Assembly: GCF_016862275.1 (NCBI RefSeq)
Contig: NZ_BOMQ01000070.1
Span: 1-64,000, forward strand
Length of the DNA: 64,000 nt
Source of the DNA: Actinoplanes nipponensis
Lineage (GTDB): Bacteria > Actinomycetota > Actinomycetes > Mycobacteriales > Micromonosporaceae
Direction of reading: 5' to 3'
Shown: positions 53,204-61,815 of the stretch, one piece after another
Layout of the letters: every line of letters starts with the position of its first letter
Numbering within the stretch: position 1 is the first letter of the stretch
Made by a program: the position numbers and the translations under genes
Notes under the pieces: model-generated
Database searches by the model: none
Seen by the model: only the letters and a program-made list of their open reading frames with translations
Told to the model about the DNA's origin: nothing

Positions 53204-56200
53204 GGGGTGCTCCTTGTCGTCCAGCTCAGCGCGGCGGCGCGGGCGAGGTGGAGGCAGGCTCGTTCGCTGTCGAGGTCGAGTCCGGCGACGCGGACGTGGT
53301 GCAGGTGGAGCAGATCGGGCAGCAGCTCGACCGGCGGGACAGCGCTAACGGCGGGTAGGTGGTCGCGCCAGGCGGTCAGGGTGCGGTGGCGCTCGGCCCA
53401 GCGGTCCATCAGGTTCTCGCCTCCGGGTAGGGACGCCACGGCGGAGCGGTCGTGCGGGTTGGCCAGGCGGATCGCCTGGTCGTAGACGGACCGTGGGGGT
53501 GCGGGCCGGTGCGCGCGGGTCCGGGCGATCAGCCATCGCAGGGCATCGGTCGGGTCGCCAATGGCCGCCGTGACGATGTCGACCATGCTCGCGGCGGTCA
53601 ACGCCTGCCAGCCGGAGGCGGGACGTCGCCCGGTGACGGCCAACTGCGCGAGGACGGCTGCGGAGTCCGCCTCGAACACGGCTGTGGTCGCCTGATAGGC
53701 GGCCGGGCTGCCGAAGCGGCCGGGCTCACCGAAGTCGGTGTCCCATTGGACTCGGCGGGTCAGGTCGGCCTCGGCCAGCTCTCGCGTCCAGCCGGTGACG
53801 GCTTCTGTGGGTAGGCCGCTGATCCGTAGCCGCAGGTGCGGTTCGGGGTCGGCGTGGCGCAGGAACCACCACCTGCCCGCGCCCGGGTAGCCGGCCAGGA
53901 GCCGGGGTAGGTGGGTGTTCAGGATGGTGGTCTGGTCCTCGGGTCGGGCGTAGATCTTCAGGTAGTGGTGGTCGCTGCCGGGCAGGACGCCATGGGCGCG
54001 GACACTCACCGGAGGGCTGACGAGCCGGGGTGCTGGTGGTCGCGGGGTGGTGGCGATCAACGGGATGACGATCTCGTGCCGGTGCCCGCCGATCCAGGCG
54101 TCGCCGTCGGGGATGACGCGCAGCAGGGCGGTGGGGCTGCGGGTCAGGTGGTCGCGCAGCAGTGCCCGGTGGGCGGGTTCGTGGAGGTCAAGGCCGATGG
54201 TCTGATCGCCGACTCCGAGCGCGACGGTGGCGGGGCAGCCGGCCGCGTCGAGCCAGGCGGTGAGGGCGATGTCCCATCGCTGCCAGGCGGCGGTCCGGTC
54301 GGGCAGGTCGGCGGCGGTCAGGAGCCACCGTGCCGGGCTCAGGAGGGTCCGGCCGTACCGCAGCGCGGGCAGGAACGGCAAAGTTTTGGCTGCTGGTCCC
54401 CACTCCACCGGCGAGCAACGGGTAGCCAGGGCTACGGGTGCCTCGGCGAGGAAGCGGGTGAGCGGGTGGGCGTGACGTACCGGCTCGACCGTGTTGACCG
54501 CGACCGGTTGAAGTGCCCGCTGGCGGGAGATCGACACCAGGTACAGGCGGTGCCCGTCGGCGGTCACCGCAATGTCGTCCACGCCGATCGTGTCCGGTGA
54601 CGGGGCGTGGTACTCGCCGACCGGGATCAGATACGGCAGGACTCGGGCAGCGCGGTTGACATCCAGGGTGATGGTGTAGCGGGTGACCGCAGACAGTTGA
54701 GCCAGCAACGCTCCGGCGCTGGCTGGTGGGCTGTCGGTCGTGCGGGTGGCCACTTGGTGCCGGGTGGTGTCGCCGAGCATGTCCAGGAACCTGCCCGTGG
54801 TCGAGAACGCTTGCTGCGATGCCCGCACGATCGACAGGTGGAAGTCGCCATTGGTGATGGCCTGGAGCGAGTCGGCGTGGACGCGCACGGTGAGTTCGGC
54901 GGTCGGCAGGATCTCGGTCGGTGCCGCGCCGGCCAGGTCCTCCAAGAGGGCGTCGTCGAGGATCACCTCGTGTTCATGGCGCAGGGCGGCGCGTTGCGCC
55001 AGGGCGAGCAACCGCTGGTCCCGATCGGTGAGGGCGGACGCCGTATCGGTGGGTTCGCCGGTGAAGCCGTGCGGGTAGCCGAGACCCACCTGGGCATCGA
55101 TCACGTCCAGGACCGGGACGAGGGCGTGCAAGCCGTACCGGTCCAAGAACCGTGCATGCCAGTCGCGCCACCCGGCCGACGTCGACCGGGCGAGGCGGGT
55201 CAGTGCGGCGGCGGCTCGGCTCGCCTCCGCCGTCACCGTCGTCGGTACCACGAGGTCACAGTCCAGCCGCAGGTCGATCCCGACCGCGTGGCCGGGGCGC
55301 ATCAGGGCGACGGCCTCGCGAAGGTCCCGTAGGTGCGCGCCGGCCGTTGCCTCGTCCGGTGCACGATGGTGTCCCATCTTGAGATCACGAACTTGACGTA
55401 GCTGATCAAGTAGATCGGCAACGTCGCCGCCGTCGGCTGCGGCGGCCTCCACCTGGTCCACGACGTGCGTCAGGGGGTCGGTCTCGGTCGAGGGTGGGCG
55501 CAGGCTGGTCAAGAGCAGACGCTGCGCCACCATCTGGCCGATCAACCGCTCGACGCCCTCTCGCGGCGCCGTGCCGTCGGCGGTCAGCTTGCCGATCAGA
55601 TCGGCCCACCGGATCGGTGCAGCCGCCGCCGCCAGAGCAGCACGGATCACGTCGTTGGCCTTGATCCGCAGATGGGTCGGCGCGCCCTGGGGGTCGCTCG
55701 TGGCAGCGCGGTACTCCAGCACCACCTTGCCTGCTCGTTGCACCAGGAGGTTGTTCGCGCACACCGTCAGATGCGGGCGGAGCCGGACGTCGGACTCCAG
55801 AGCGTCGAGGATCGCGGCAAGCCAGGATGCCTGCAGGCGCGCGACAGGCCGGTGCGCGGCGCCCCACCGGACCCGGCCGCGACGGCTCGCCGTGGCAGGG
55901 GCGACACCCGCGAACAAGCCGTACGGGGTGGCCCGGGTGGTGGCGCGCAGCAGGTAGCGCATGACCGCGAGCACCACTCGCCGAGCATCAGTGTGTGACA
56001 AGGTGCCGCTGATGGCGGCGGTGGCCCGCTCGGCAAGGTCCGGGGAGGCATGGGCCAAGGCCGCCGCGAATCCGGGAATCCCCAACGTCTCGGTCAGCCA
56101 CGACCGCCAACCGGCCGTCGGGTCGCTGCCGGTCAGGTCGGGCCATCCGCCGAGCTGGTCGGGGCGCAGTACGGCTGCTCTGAGCATTAAGGCGTCGTTG

Positions 56201-56214
56201 ACGCTGCGATACAT
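53200..56214 (-). CDS. Class I lanthipeptide dehydratase (LanB)
   Basis: The 1004-aa enzyme has an N-terminal glutamylation domain (about 1-690; MRYLLRATTRATPYGLFAGV, LLVQRAGKVVLEYR, RYTITLDVNRAARVLPYL). A C-terminal SpaB_C elimination domain follows (about 715-1000; HGVLPGSDHHYLKIYA, RWWFLRHADPEPHLRLRISG). Using glutamyl-tRNA it activates and dehydrates Ser/Thr of the precursor. ATG 56214 is chosen because GGGGAGG lies 6 bp upstream; the longer in-frame reading to 56295 lies in the intergenic stem-loop. It follows the precursor gene by 170 bp and overlaps lanC by 4 bp. Confidence 0.93.
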   Translation of the reverse strand: MYRSVNDALMLRAAVLRPDQLGGWPDLTGSDPTAGWRSWLTETLGIPGFAAALAHASPDLAERATAAISGTLSHTDARRVVLAVMRYLLRATTRATPYGLFAGVAPATASRRGRVRWGAAHRPVARLQASWLAAILDALESDVRLRPHLTVCANNLLVQRAGKVVLEYRAATSDPQGAPTHLRIKANDVIRAALAAAAAPIRWADLIGKLTADGTAPREGVERLIGQMVAQRLLLTSLRPPSTETDPLTHVVDQVEAAAADGGDVADLLDQLRQVRDLKMGHHRAPDEATAGAHLRDLREAVALMRPGHAVGIDLRLDCDLVVPTTVTAEASRAAAALTRLARSTSAGWRDWHARFLDRYGLHALVPVLDVIDAQVGLGYPHGFTGEPTDTASALTDRDQRLLALAQRAALRHEHEVILDDALLEDLAGAAPTEILPTAELTVRVHADSLQAITNGDFHLSIVRASQQAFSTTGRFLDMLGDTTRHQVATRTTDSPPASAGALLAQLSAVTRYTITLDVNRAARVLPYLIPVGEYHAPSPDTIGVDDIAVTADGHRLYLVSISRQRALQPVAVNTVEPVRHAHPLTRFLAEAPVALATRCSPVEWGPAAKTLPFLPALRYGRTLLSPARWLLTAADLPDRTAAWQRWDIALTAWLDAAGCPATVALGVGDQTIGLDLHEPAHRALLRDHLTRSPTALLRVIPDGDAWIGGHRHEIVIPLIATTPRPPAPRLVSPPVSVRAHGVLPGSDHHYLKIYARPEDQTTILNTHLPRLLAGYPGAGRWWFLRHADPEPHLRLRISGLPTEAVTGWTRELAEADLTRRVQWDTDFGEPGRFGSPAAYQATTAVFEADSAAVLAQLAVTGRRPASGWQALTAASMVDIVTAAIGDPTDALRWLIARTRAHRPAPPRSVYDQAIRLANPHDRSAVASLPGGENLMDRWAERHRTLTAWRDHLPAVSAVPPVELLPDLLHLHHVRVAGLDLDSERACLHLARAAALSWTTRSTP

Positions 56215-56258
56215 GGCGACCTCCCCAGGACGTGATCCGCTGGCAGCGGGTGGGGAAC

Positions 56259-56293
56259 GCCCGGCCCCGCGAGAATCTCTCCCGGGGCCGGGC
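56259..56293 (-). terminator. Stem-loop between precursor and lanB (partial terminator/attenuator)
   Basis: GCCCGGCCCCG (56259-56269) pairs perfectly with CGGGGCCGGGC (56283-56293). An inner GAGA/TCTC pair extends the stem and there is no U-tract. Its place between precursor and dehydratase matches hairpins that lower enzyme expression relative to the precursor, or stabilise the precursor message, in many lantibiotic operons. Confidence 0.6.
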
Positions 56294-56384
56294 ACTCCTG
56301 ACTCTGATGTCGATGGCTCGCTCTACGACCTGGCCTTGTGGACCGGGCTGGCCAACTGAGCGGGCCATCGACGGATGTGACAGG

Positions 56385-56537
56385 TCAGCAACTGGTGCAG
56401 GCCGACGCGCAGGTGCTGCCGCAGTTGTCCTCGGTCATCTTGATGATGTGCTCGACGGTGCCGCCGGCCTCGATGAACTCGATGTCGAGGTCGAAGTCGT
56501 CGGCGGTGTCGGGCAGGGCTGTGGCGAGTTGGGACAT
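56385..56537 (-). CDS. FxLD-family lanthipeptide precursor peptide
   Basis: The 50-aa precursor has an acidic leader containing the family-defining FDLD motif (residues 15-18, in TADDFDLDIEFIEAGGTVEH). It is followed by IIKMTEDN and the Cys/Ser/Thr-rich end CGSTCASACTSC. Cys39, 43, 47 and 50, together with Ser41, Thr42, Ser45, Thr48 and Ser49 (and Thr35), allow up to four (methyl)lanthionine rings. ATG 56537 has GGAGG 6 bp upstream; the in-frame ATG at 56588 lacks one. It sits between the FxLD methyltransferase and lanB. The leader cleavage site and ring pattern cannot be read from sequence. Confidence 0.9.
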   Translation of the reverse strand: MSQLATALPDTADDFDLDIEFIEAGGTVEHIIKMTEDNCGSTCASACTSC

Positions 56538-56615
56538 GACAACCTCCCTGGTAGGGGTGATGCAGACTTCCCCGGCGCTGCTCGGCATGGGCCGCTGAGG
56601 TGAGCGCCGAAGCTT

Positions 56616-57824
56616 CTAGGACCAGGCGACGGCGAGGACGCCGTGTCGCTTGGTGGTGTGCCACCCGGTCAGGCTGCTGGAGTCGGCGGTGTTCGGGCGG
56701 TACGCGATGTCGGCCGCGTTGCGCCGGTAGTAGCCGCCCGCCCACGCGCGGATCATGGCCAGTAGCTCGCCGCCGACCTGCTCGGCTTCCGGCCCGTGCG
56801 CGACGACGCCTGTTTCGTAGCCGCTGACGGTGTCCGGATTCTCGCGCTTGATGCGGTAGGCGATGGTGCCACCGCGCACCAGAGCCGGGGTGCCGTTACG
56901 CACCGTCCTGTCGACCACGCCCTGATCGACGGCGGCCTGCGCGGCGTGCACCATCGGCAGTTCCGGACCGTTGGTCAGCAGGTACAGCTCCAACTCGTCG
57001 GGCATGTCGAACGGCGTTCCCGACCAGCTCTCCACCGGTTTGGTGTTGAGCGCCTTCCGCAACGCCGGCACGTCGAAGGTGAGGGTGCTGTTCTGATCGA
57101 CACGCAGCCCGACATCGGGGGTGACGGCGATCAGCTTCTCGGTGGCCGCGCCGTCGCCCTGCATCGGTACGAACGAGCCGAGCCGATAGTTGCTGGCCGT
57201 CAGGGTCGGACTGCCAGCGATCCGGTCGAACGCGATGAGCCGGGTGATCGCGGCGAAGCGCAGCGGCACGACGATCCGGCCGTCCGGGGTGAGCTGATCG
57301 AGCCAGGCGGGCGGGATGTCCCACGCCCCGACAGTGACGATGATCCGGTCGTACGGCGCGTGTTGCGCCACGCCGTTGTCCGCGTCGGCGAGCACGACGT
57401 TGACGTGCTCGTACCCGGCCCTGGCCAGACCCGCGCGGGCACGGTCGACGACGTCGGCATCGATGTCCACCGTCGTCACCGAGCCAGTACGCCCGACGAT
57501 CTCCGAGATCAGTGCGGCGTTATATCCGCCGGACCCGATCTCCAGCACGTTCATCCCCGGCCGCACGTCGGCCTGTTCGAGCTGAATGGCCTGGATGTGA
57601 GAGGCCGAGACCACACTGGTCTGCCGCCCTTCGGCATCGATCTTAGGCACCAGCGTGGTGTTGGTTTGATACACCTTCTCCAGTGGCTCGCCAGGGGCGA
57701 AGTCATGCCGGGGCACCGCGTTCATCGCCGCAGCGACGATGTCGGTGGTGATGAGACCCTCGTCGCGCAGGGCGGTCACCATCGCCTCACGCAAGGTCGC
57801 GGCGTCGTCAACCTGTGATGTCAT
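56616..57824 (-). CDS. FxLD-system protein-L-isoaspartate O-methyltransferase-like enzyme
   Basis: The 402-aa SAM-dependent methyltransferase has an N-terminal PCMT-like domain. Pre-motif residues are SQTSVVSASHIQAIQLEQ-like (about 68-84), motif I is VLEIGSGGYNAAL (94-106), and VTTVDIDADVVDRA and the YDRIIVTVGAWDIP segment follow. About 180 residues of extra C-terminal domain come after it. PCMT homologues in lanthipeptide clusters (OlvSA type) methylate an Asp carboxylate so that it cyclises to succinimide and rearranges to isoaspartate. The extended version is the 'FxLD system' form and is diagnostic for the neighbouring precursor family. ATG 57824 follows AGAGGGA; a longer reading to 57995 lacks similarity. 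Confidence 0.88.
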   Translation of the reverse strand: MTSQVDDAATLREAMVTALRDEGLITTDIVAAAMNAVPRHDFAPGEPLEKVYQTNTTLVPKIDAEGRQTSVVSASHIQAIQLEQADVRPGMNVLEIGSGGYNAALISEIVGRTGSVTTVDIDADVVDRARAGLARAGYEHVNVVLADADNGVAQHAPYDRIIVTVGAWDIPPAWLDQLTPDGRIVVPLRFAAITRLIAFDRIAGSPTLTASNYRLGSFVPMQGDGAATEKLIAVTPDVGLRVDQNSTLTFDVPALRKALNTKPVESWSGTPFDMPDELELYLLTNGPELPMVHAAQAAVDQGVVDRTVRNGTPALVRGGTIAYRIKRENPDTVSGYETGVVAHGPEAEQVGGELLAMIRAWAGGYYRRNAADIAYRPNTADSSSLTGWHTTKRHGVLAVAWS

Positions 57825-58074
57825 CAAGAAAATCCCTCTTGTCGAAAAGCTGCCGGATTCATATCTGGTTCGCCGAATGAACTGTCTAACGTCCCAGGTG
57901 GGTCGCGTTTCAGCCAGGCATCCGATCACCGCCTGGTCCTCGTTGGGTTTGCCGCCTGGAGTGGCGCCACCGGCGACATAGCGGACGGGGTCCACCGATC
58001 ACCGGCGAGACGACTCGGTTCGGTCCTCAACCGCCGCCGGCTGCGGCTGCGGCTCACGATCGGGTCTGAGGACT

Positions 58075-59061
58075 TCAGGTGAGTTGATGTTGGCGATGGT
58101 GGTCGAGGAAGAGTTGGTAGTCCTCTACTGCCGGGAACGGTCCGGTGAGCTTCCCGGGGTTGCGCAAGGTCACCAGTTCGTAGGCCAAGGGCTCTCCTGT
58201 CGCGGGGTCAAGGATGAGTAGGTCCCTGCTGACGCCGTTGTCGCTGTCGAAGCTGACCGCGACCCCGGCCCGGCCGACGCGGTCGACGGCGGTGCCGCGC
58301 CAGATCAGCTCGGAGTCGCGCAGCACGGCGAGGATCGTCGCGCGCTGGTCCCGGTTGGGGGTGTGCCAGCCGTAGATCTCCGCCGTGGCGCGGATACCGG
58401 CCTGGTCACCGTTCTCCCAGGGCTGGATGTCGTTGATCTGGGAGGAGAGGAGGCCCGGGTCGGTGTTCACCGGCGCGCTCAGCGCGCCGGGCAGCCCGCC
58501 GGCAGGGAAGTCCTCGGTCGTGGTGGCCGGGTCGGCGGCGGGCTCGTCGCGCATGGTGATGACGCGTCCGGAGCCGTCGTCCGCCCGCCAGCGGCGGTAG
58601 TCGAACTCGATTGTCTGGGTGGTGCCCAACCCGTCCGGTCCGATCGTGGTGTCGGCGGCCCACTGCCGCACGTGCAGGTAGGCGTACCGGCCACAATCGG
58701 GCGGGTCGCTCGGCGCGGCGCTCACCTGTTCGATCAACGCCCGCAGGTGTGGGCGGGCGGGCTCGGTGCCGTGGGGAAACTGCACGACGGTGGGACCGGT
58801 GGGCGGCCGGGTAGGCGCGGGCGCTGCGGGGGTCCGATCGGCGGTGGCGGTCGGGCACCCCGTAGACGGGTTCGAGACCGCCGAGGACGCAGCGGCTGAG
58901 GTCGCGGGTGCCACCGTGCTGGTGGTGGACGACCGGGTGATGGCAATGCCGCCAGCGACGCCGAGGACAACCACACCGGTCAGGGCGGCTGCGGTCACGC
59001 TGGCCCACCGACGTCGTGGTGCCGACGATCGCGTGGTCTGCGGATTGGCGGGGGCAGTCAC
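58075..59061 (-). CDS. Membrane-anchored CU044_5270-like protein
   Basis: The 328-aa protein has a basic N-terminus, one transmembrane helix (ASVTAAALTGVVVLGVAGGIAI, about 20-41), a Ser/Thr/Pro-rich linker (about 45-95) and an extracytoplasmic domain. The C-terminal part (ILAVLRDSELIWRGTAVDRV, GVAVSFDSDNG, LLILDPATGEPLAYELVTL) resembles CU044_5270-family proteins, often found next to sigma factors. No sigma factor is adjacent. GTG 59061 has GGAGG 8 bp upstream and overlaps the small upstream ORF by 4 bp. Role unknown; the gap of 250 bp before the FxLD methyltransferase may hold the cluster promoter. Confidence 0.7.
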   Translation of the reverse strand: MTAPANPQTTRSSAPRRRWASVTAAALTGVVVLGVAGGIAITRSSTTSTVAPATSAAASSAVSNPSTGCPTATADRTPAAPAPTRPPTGPTVVQFPHGTEPARPHLRALIEQVSAAPSDPPDCGRYAYLHVRQWAADTTIGPDGLGTTQTIEFDYRRWRADDGSGRVITMRDEPAADPATTTEDFPAGGLPGALSAPVNTDPGLLSSQINDIQPWENGDQAGIRATAEIYGWHTPNRDQRATILAVLRDSELIWRGTAVDRVGRAGVAVSFDSDNGVSRDLLILDPATGEPLAYELVTLRNPGKLTGPFPAVEDYQLFLDHHRQHQLT

Positions 59062-59180
59062 TTGACCGCCTCCTGACCGTCACCGGCCAGCGGCGCCCAG
59101 GCGCTGAAGGTGGCACCGATACGGCCGGTGTCGGTCTGTGGGACGGCGCGCAACGCGACGGCCCGGTGGGTCGAGGTCAT
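59058..59180 (-). CDS. Small hypothetical protein (40 aa)
   Basis: ATG 59180 opens a 40-codon frame beginning MTSTHRAVALRAVPQTDTGR. AAGGAG lies upstream at slightly long spacing. The stop overlaps the GTG of the next gene in the GTGA arrangement, which is how most neighbours are joined; this is the main argument that it is translated. No Cys and no leader-like motif, so it is not an obvious RiPP precursor. Confidence 0.45.
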   Translation of the reverse strand: MTSTHRAVALRAVPQTDTGRIGATFSAWAPLAGDGQEAVK

Positions 59181-59243
59181 CAGGTACGGGGCTCCTTGCC
59201 TAGTGTTCGTGGTGTGGTCCGGCGGGCACGTGGCCCGCCGGGC

Positions 59244-59561
59244 TCATTGGTTGGTGTCGGGCTCGCCGAGTGGCGAGGGCCGGGGCACCTTGGCGAGCTG
59301 CACGATCGCGACGGCGGCCAGGAGCATCGTGGCCGGGCGGTCCTGCTGTTGGCGCAGGCTGCGCCACACGTCGGCGACCGCTTCGAAGTCGGTGAAACCG
59401 GTGTCGAGCTGGGAACGCACCGCGCTGGTCGTTTCGACCAGTCGGCCGAGCATCGTGCGGTAGTCGTGCTGGGCTGCTTCGACCAGAGCACGAGGCGGCG
59501 GTTCCCGTTTCGCGTCGTCACCGCGTGGGGCGGAGGGGGCGCTCGACGTGGCGTCAGGCAT
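59244..59561 (-). CDS. Hypothetical protein (105 aa)
   Basis: The 105-aa protein has a disordered N-terminus, a helical middle (PRALVEAAQHDYRTMLGRLV and FTDFEAVADVWRSLRQQ) and a hydrophobic segment ATMLLAAVAIVQLAKV that could be a membrane helix. ATG 59561 overlaps the end of the upstream methyltransferase by 8 bp, supporting cotranscription. No family recognised. A longer in-frame reading to the right is antisense to the methyltransferase frame and is not used. Confidence 0.6.
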   Translation of the reverse strand: MPDATSSAPSAPRGDDAKREPPPRALVEAAQHDYRTMLGRLVETTSAVRSQLDTGFTDFEAVADVWRSLRQQQDRPATMLLAAVAIVQLAKVPRPSPLGEPDTNQ

Positions 59562-60459
59562 GGTGGCTCTCTTCTCGATGGCAAGGCTCGGAATCGTGGA
59601 AATGACTCGTGGGCACTGCTGTTCGGCCCGTGGCCGGTACTCGGGCGGTGATGCCGAGAAGTTCCGGGCAGGTTGGAGAGTCCGGTGGCGTGTCGTCGGG
59701 GTCCGGCCACCACCACTCGGCCGGGCAGATCGGGGCGGCCAGCTCGGACACCGCGCTGAACCAGTCGCGCAGTTCGTCCGCCGGGCGGGGGTACAGGCCG
59801 ACGCCGAGGGTCTTCCACAGCGTGCAGAGCAGGTCCTGCGCGTTCCGGTCCTCGCCGTTGCGAGGTGGGGTGAGGTGGGTAGCGACCATCCAGCTATCCG
59901 GTGCGAGGCTCGCGGCGATCTGGGCGACGACCCACCACGGCGCGGCCGGATCGTCCATGAGGTCGAGCACGCCGGGCAGCACGGCGCACGGTTCGGCGAG
60001 GTCGAGGAACTGGGCCGCTTCCCCGTCCAGGATGGTGCCGGGGTCGCTCGGGTCACCGTGGATCATGATGGCGGTCGGTTCGCTGCGGAGCTTCCGCTCG
60101 CCGTACAGCACGGCGGCCCGGTCGTCGGCGGCGTACACCACCCGCGCCTGAGGTGCCAGCGTGTGAGTGGGCCACATGGTGGGCAGCCAACTGCCGATCT
60201 CGACGAACTGCCGCACGCCGAGTCCGGTGAGGTGGTCGACCGCGCGGACCCGGAACGCCACCGTCTCCCGGACGATGGTTTCGATCATCGGATAGGCGTC
60301 GGTGAACACCTGCCAATGGATGCGGTCGGTCTCCAACGAGTGCATCCCGCCGAGGGCGTGATCACGGACCCGGTACAGCGCCGGCTGGTCCATGTCCTCA
60401 GCGCCGGGCCGAGCATCGCCAGCCCAGCCTGCTCGCCAGTTACCGAGGTAATCCCTCAT
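59554..60459 (-). CDS. SAM-dependent methyltransferase, DUF574/Methyltransf_19 type
   Basis: The 301-aa protein belongs to the actinobacterial S-adenosyl methyltransferase group (PF04672 as I recall it). Landmarks are the early MDQPALYRVRDHALGGMHS, the SAM-site segment LGVRQFVEIGSWLPTMWPTH, ARVVYAADDRAAVLYG and the later EPCAVLPGVLDLMDDPAAPW. In this copy the acidic residue after ARVVY is shifted relative to the VYVDNDP of its paralogue at 60997, so it may be divergent. ATG 60459 has GGAGG upstream. Targets of the family are unknown. Confidence 0.8.
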   Translation of the reverse strand: MRDYLGNWRAGWAGDARPGAEDMDQPALYRVRDHALGGMHSLETDRIHWQVFTDAYPMIETIVRETVAFRVRAVDHLTGLGVRQFVEIGSWLPTMWPTHTLAPQARVVYAADDRAAVLYGERKLRSEPTAIMIHGDPSDPGTILDGEAAQFLDLAEPCAVLPGVLDLMDDPAAPWWVVAQIAASLAPDSWMVATHLTPPRNGEDRNAQDLLCTLWKTLGVGLYPRPADELRDWFSAVSELAAPICPAEWWWPDPDDTPPDSPTCPELLGITARVPATGRTAVPTSHFHDSEPCHREESHHA

Positions 60460-60643
60460 GGTGTTCTCCCTCCTCACAAGAGCCGGTGCGGCGGTGCGGC
60501 CACCACACGAGGTCACCCGCCGTTGGGGTTCAGGCCATCGCCGTCCCGGCGCGATCACCGCCACACGCGTCGGGCACCCTGATGACCTCGGGCAGGACGC
60601 CCCCGGGGGATCGTGTCGTGGACATGTCATCTCCATCGCTGGG

Positions 60644-61000
60644 TCAGGCCCCTGGGTCGGTGGCGAGGGTGCTGGTCACGGGATGTGGTGGCATGGTCAG
60701 CGTGTGGACGCCGAGGTGTTGGCCAGCGCAGTCGTGAATCTGTGTCAACATCCCGGCGTCGGCGAGCCTGGTCACCGCTTGCCGGAGCTCGGCTGGGTCC
60801 AGTCCGACGGCCAGGAGCAATCGGTGCACCGTGTACGGGTCGAGTTCGGCGGTCACGGTGCCGGGTCGCCGGGCCGAGGTTGCGAGATAATCGGCCACCT
60901 GGCGGAGCTGGCTGTCGGGGAAGCGCTGATGCACACGCGCCCGCCAGATCGCGGCGAAGGCATCGCCCTCGCCCCCAGCCCCGCCAGCGGTGTCGATCAT
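60644..61000 (-). CDS. Hypothetical protein (118 aa), possibly winged-helix
   Basis: The 118-aa product has a helical core (FAAIWRARVHQRFPDSQLRQ, PYTVHRLLLAVGLDPAELRQ and AVTRLADAGMLTQIHD). The helix pattern with a final beta-hairpin-like end is reminiscent of a small winged-helix domain, but I do not recognise a family. ATG 61000 overlaps the stop of the upstream methyltransferase by 4 bp. Downstream is a 184-bp gap with no gene that I can support. Confidence 0.6.
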   Translation of the reverse strand: MIDTAGGAGGEGDAFAAIWRARVHQRFPDSQLRQVADYLATSARRPGTVTAELDPYTVHRLLLAVGLDPAELRQAVTRLADAGMLTQIHDCAGQHLGVHTLTMPPHPVTSTLATDPGA

Positions 61001-61815
61001 GGTTTCTTCGCCACCCCGCAGAACACATCCACCACGGCCGGGACACCAGCTACAGGGTCCGGGTCCGGTCGCCACAGGCTGCTGGAGACCACGCCGGGCT
61101 CGACGAGGTCCAGGCCCTGGAAGAAGCCGGCTATCTCGTCGGGATGGCGGGCGATGTACGGGGTGCCCGCCGCGATCGAGACGCGGGTGGCCTCGTTGCG
61201 GGCCTCAGGGCTGATGACGTTGGTACCGTCGTTGATCACGACATAGCTGCCCGACGGTAGGGCGGACACGAGTCGGTTGAGAATCGACTTGGCCTCGTTG
61301 TAGTCCTCGACGTTGCCCAGGATCCCGAGCATCATCAGCCCAATCGGCTCGCCGAAGTCGAGGATCCTCTCTGCCTTGCGCAAGATGGTGTCCGGGTCGT
61401 GGACGTCGGCGTGGAGGTAGTCGGTGACGCCCTCCGGTGAGCTGGTCAGCAACGCCCGTGCGTGCGCCAACACCAACGGATCGTTGTCGACATAGACGAT
61501 CCGCGCGTGCGGGTTGATCCGCTGGGCGACCTGGTGGGTGTTGTCAGCGGTCGGCAGGCCCGTACCGATGTCCAGAAACTGCTTGATCCCCACCTCGCCC
61601 GCCAGGTACCGCACGGCGCGGGTGAGGAACCCTCGCGACTGCCGAGCAATATCGACGATGTCGGGGAAGAACTGCACGATCTGGTCGCCGAGTGCCCGGT
61701 CGGCGGGGAAGTTGTCCTTGCCGCCGAGCCAGTAGTTCCACACCCGAGCCGAATGCGGCACCGACGTATTGAGCGACGCAGAAGGCCACTCGCCGCCCGG
61801 AGGGTAGCCAGTCAT
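60997..61815 (-). CDS. SAM-dependent methyltransferase, DUF574/Methyltransf_19 type
   Basis: The 272-aa canonical member of the family has the N-terminal signature SARVWNYWLGGKDNFPADRALG, motif I VGIKQFLDIGTGLPTADNTH, the ribose-binding RIVYVDNDPLVLAHARALL, and FGEPIGLMMLGILGNVED. Family members are numerous in Streptomyces and relatives, sometimes next to regulators or natural-product genes; substrates are unknown. It is linked by 4-bp overlaps to the small gene upstream and the 118-aa gene downstream. Confidence 0.88.
   Translation of the reverse strand: MTGYPPGGEWPSASLNTSVPHSARVWNYWLGGKDNFPADRALGDQIVQFFPDIVDIARQSRGFLTRAVRYLAGEVGIKQFLDIGTGLPTADNTHQVAQRINPHARIVYVDNDPLVLAHARALLTSSPEGVTDYLHADVHDPDTILRKAERILDFGEPIGLMMLGILGNVEDYNEAKSILNRLVSALPSGSYVVINDGTNVISPEARNEATRVSIAAGTPYIARHPDEIAGFFQGLDLVEPGVVSSSLWRPDPDPVAGVPAVVDVFCGVAKKP

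Noticed and set aside
59058-59180. Second lanthipeptide precursor.
   Set aside because: The 40-aa product has no Cys, no FxLD motif and no leader-like acidic segment.
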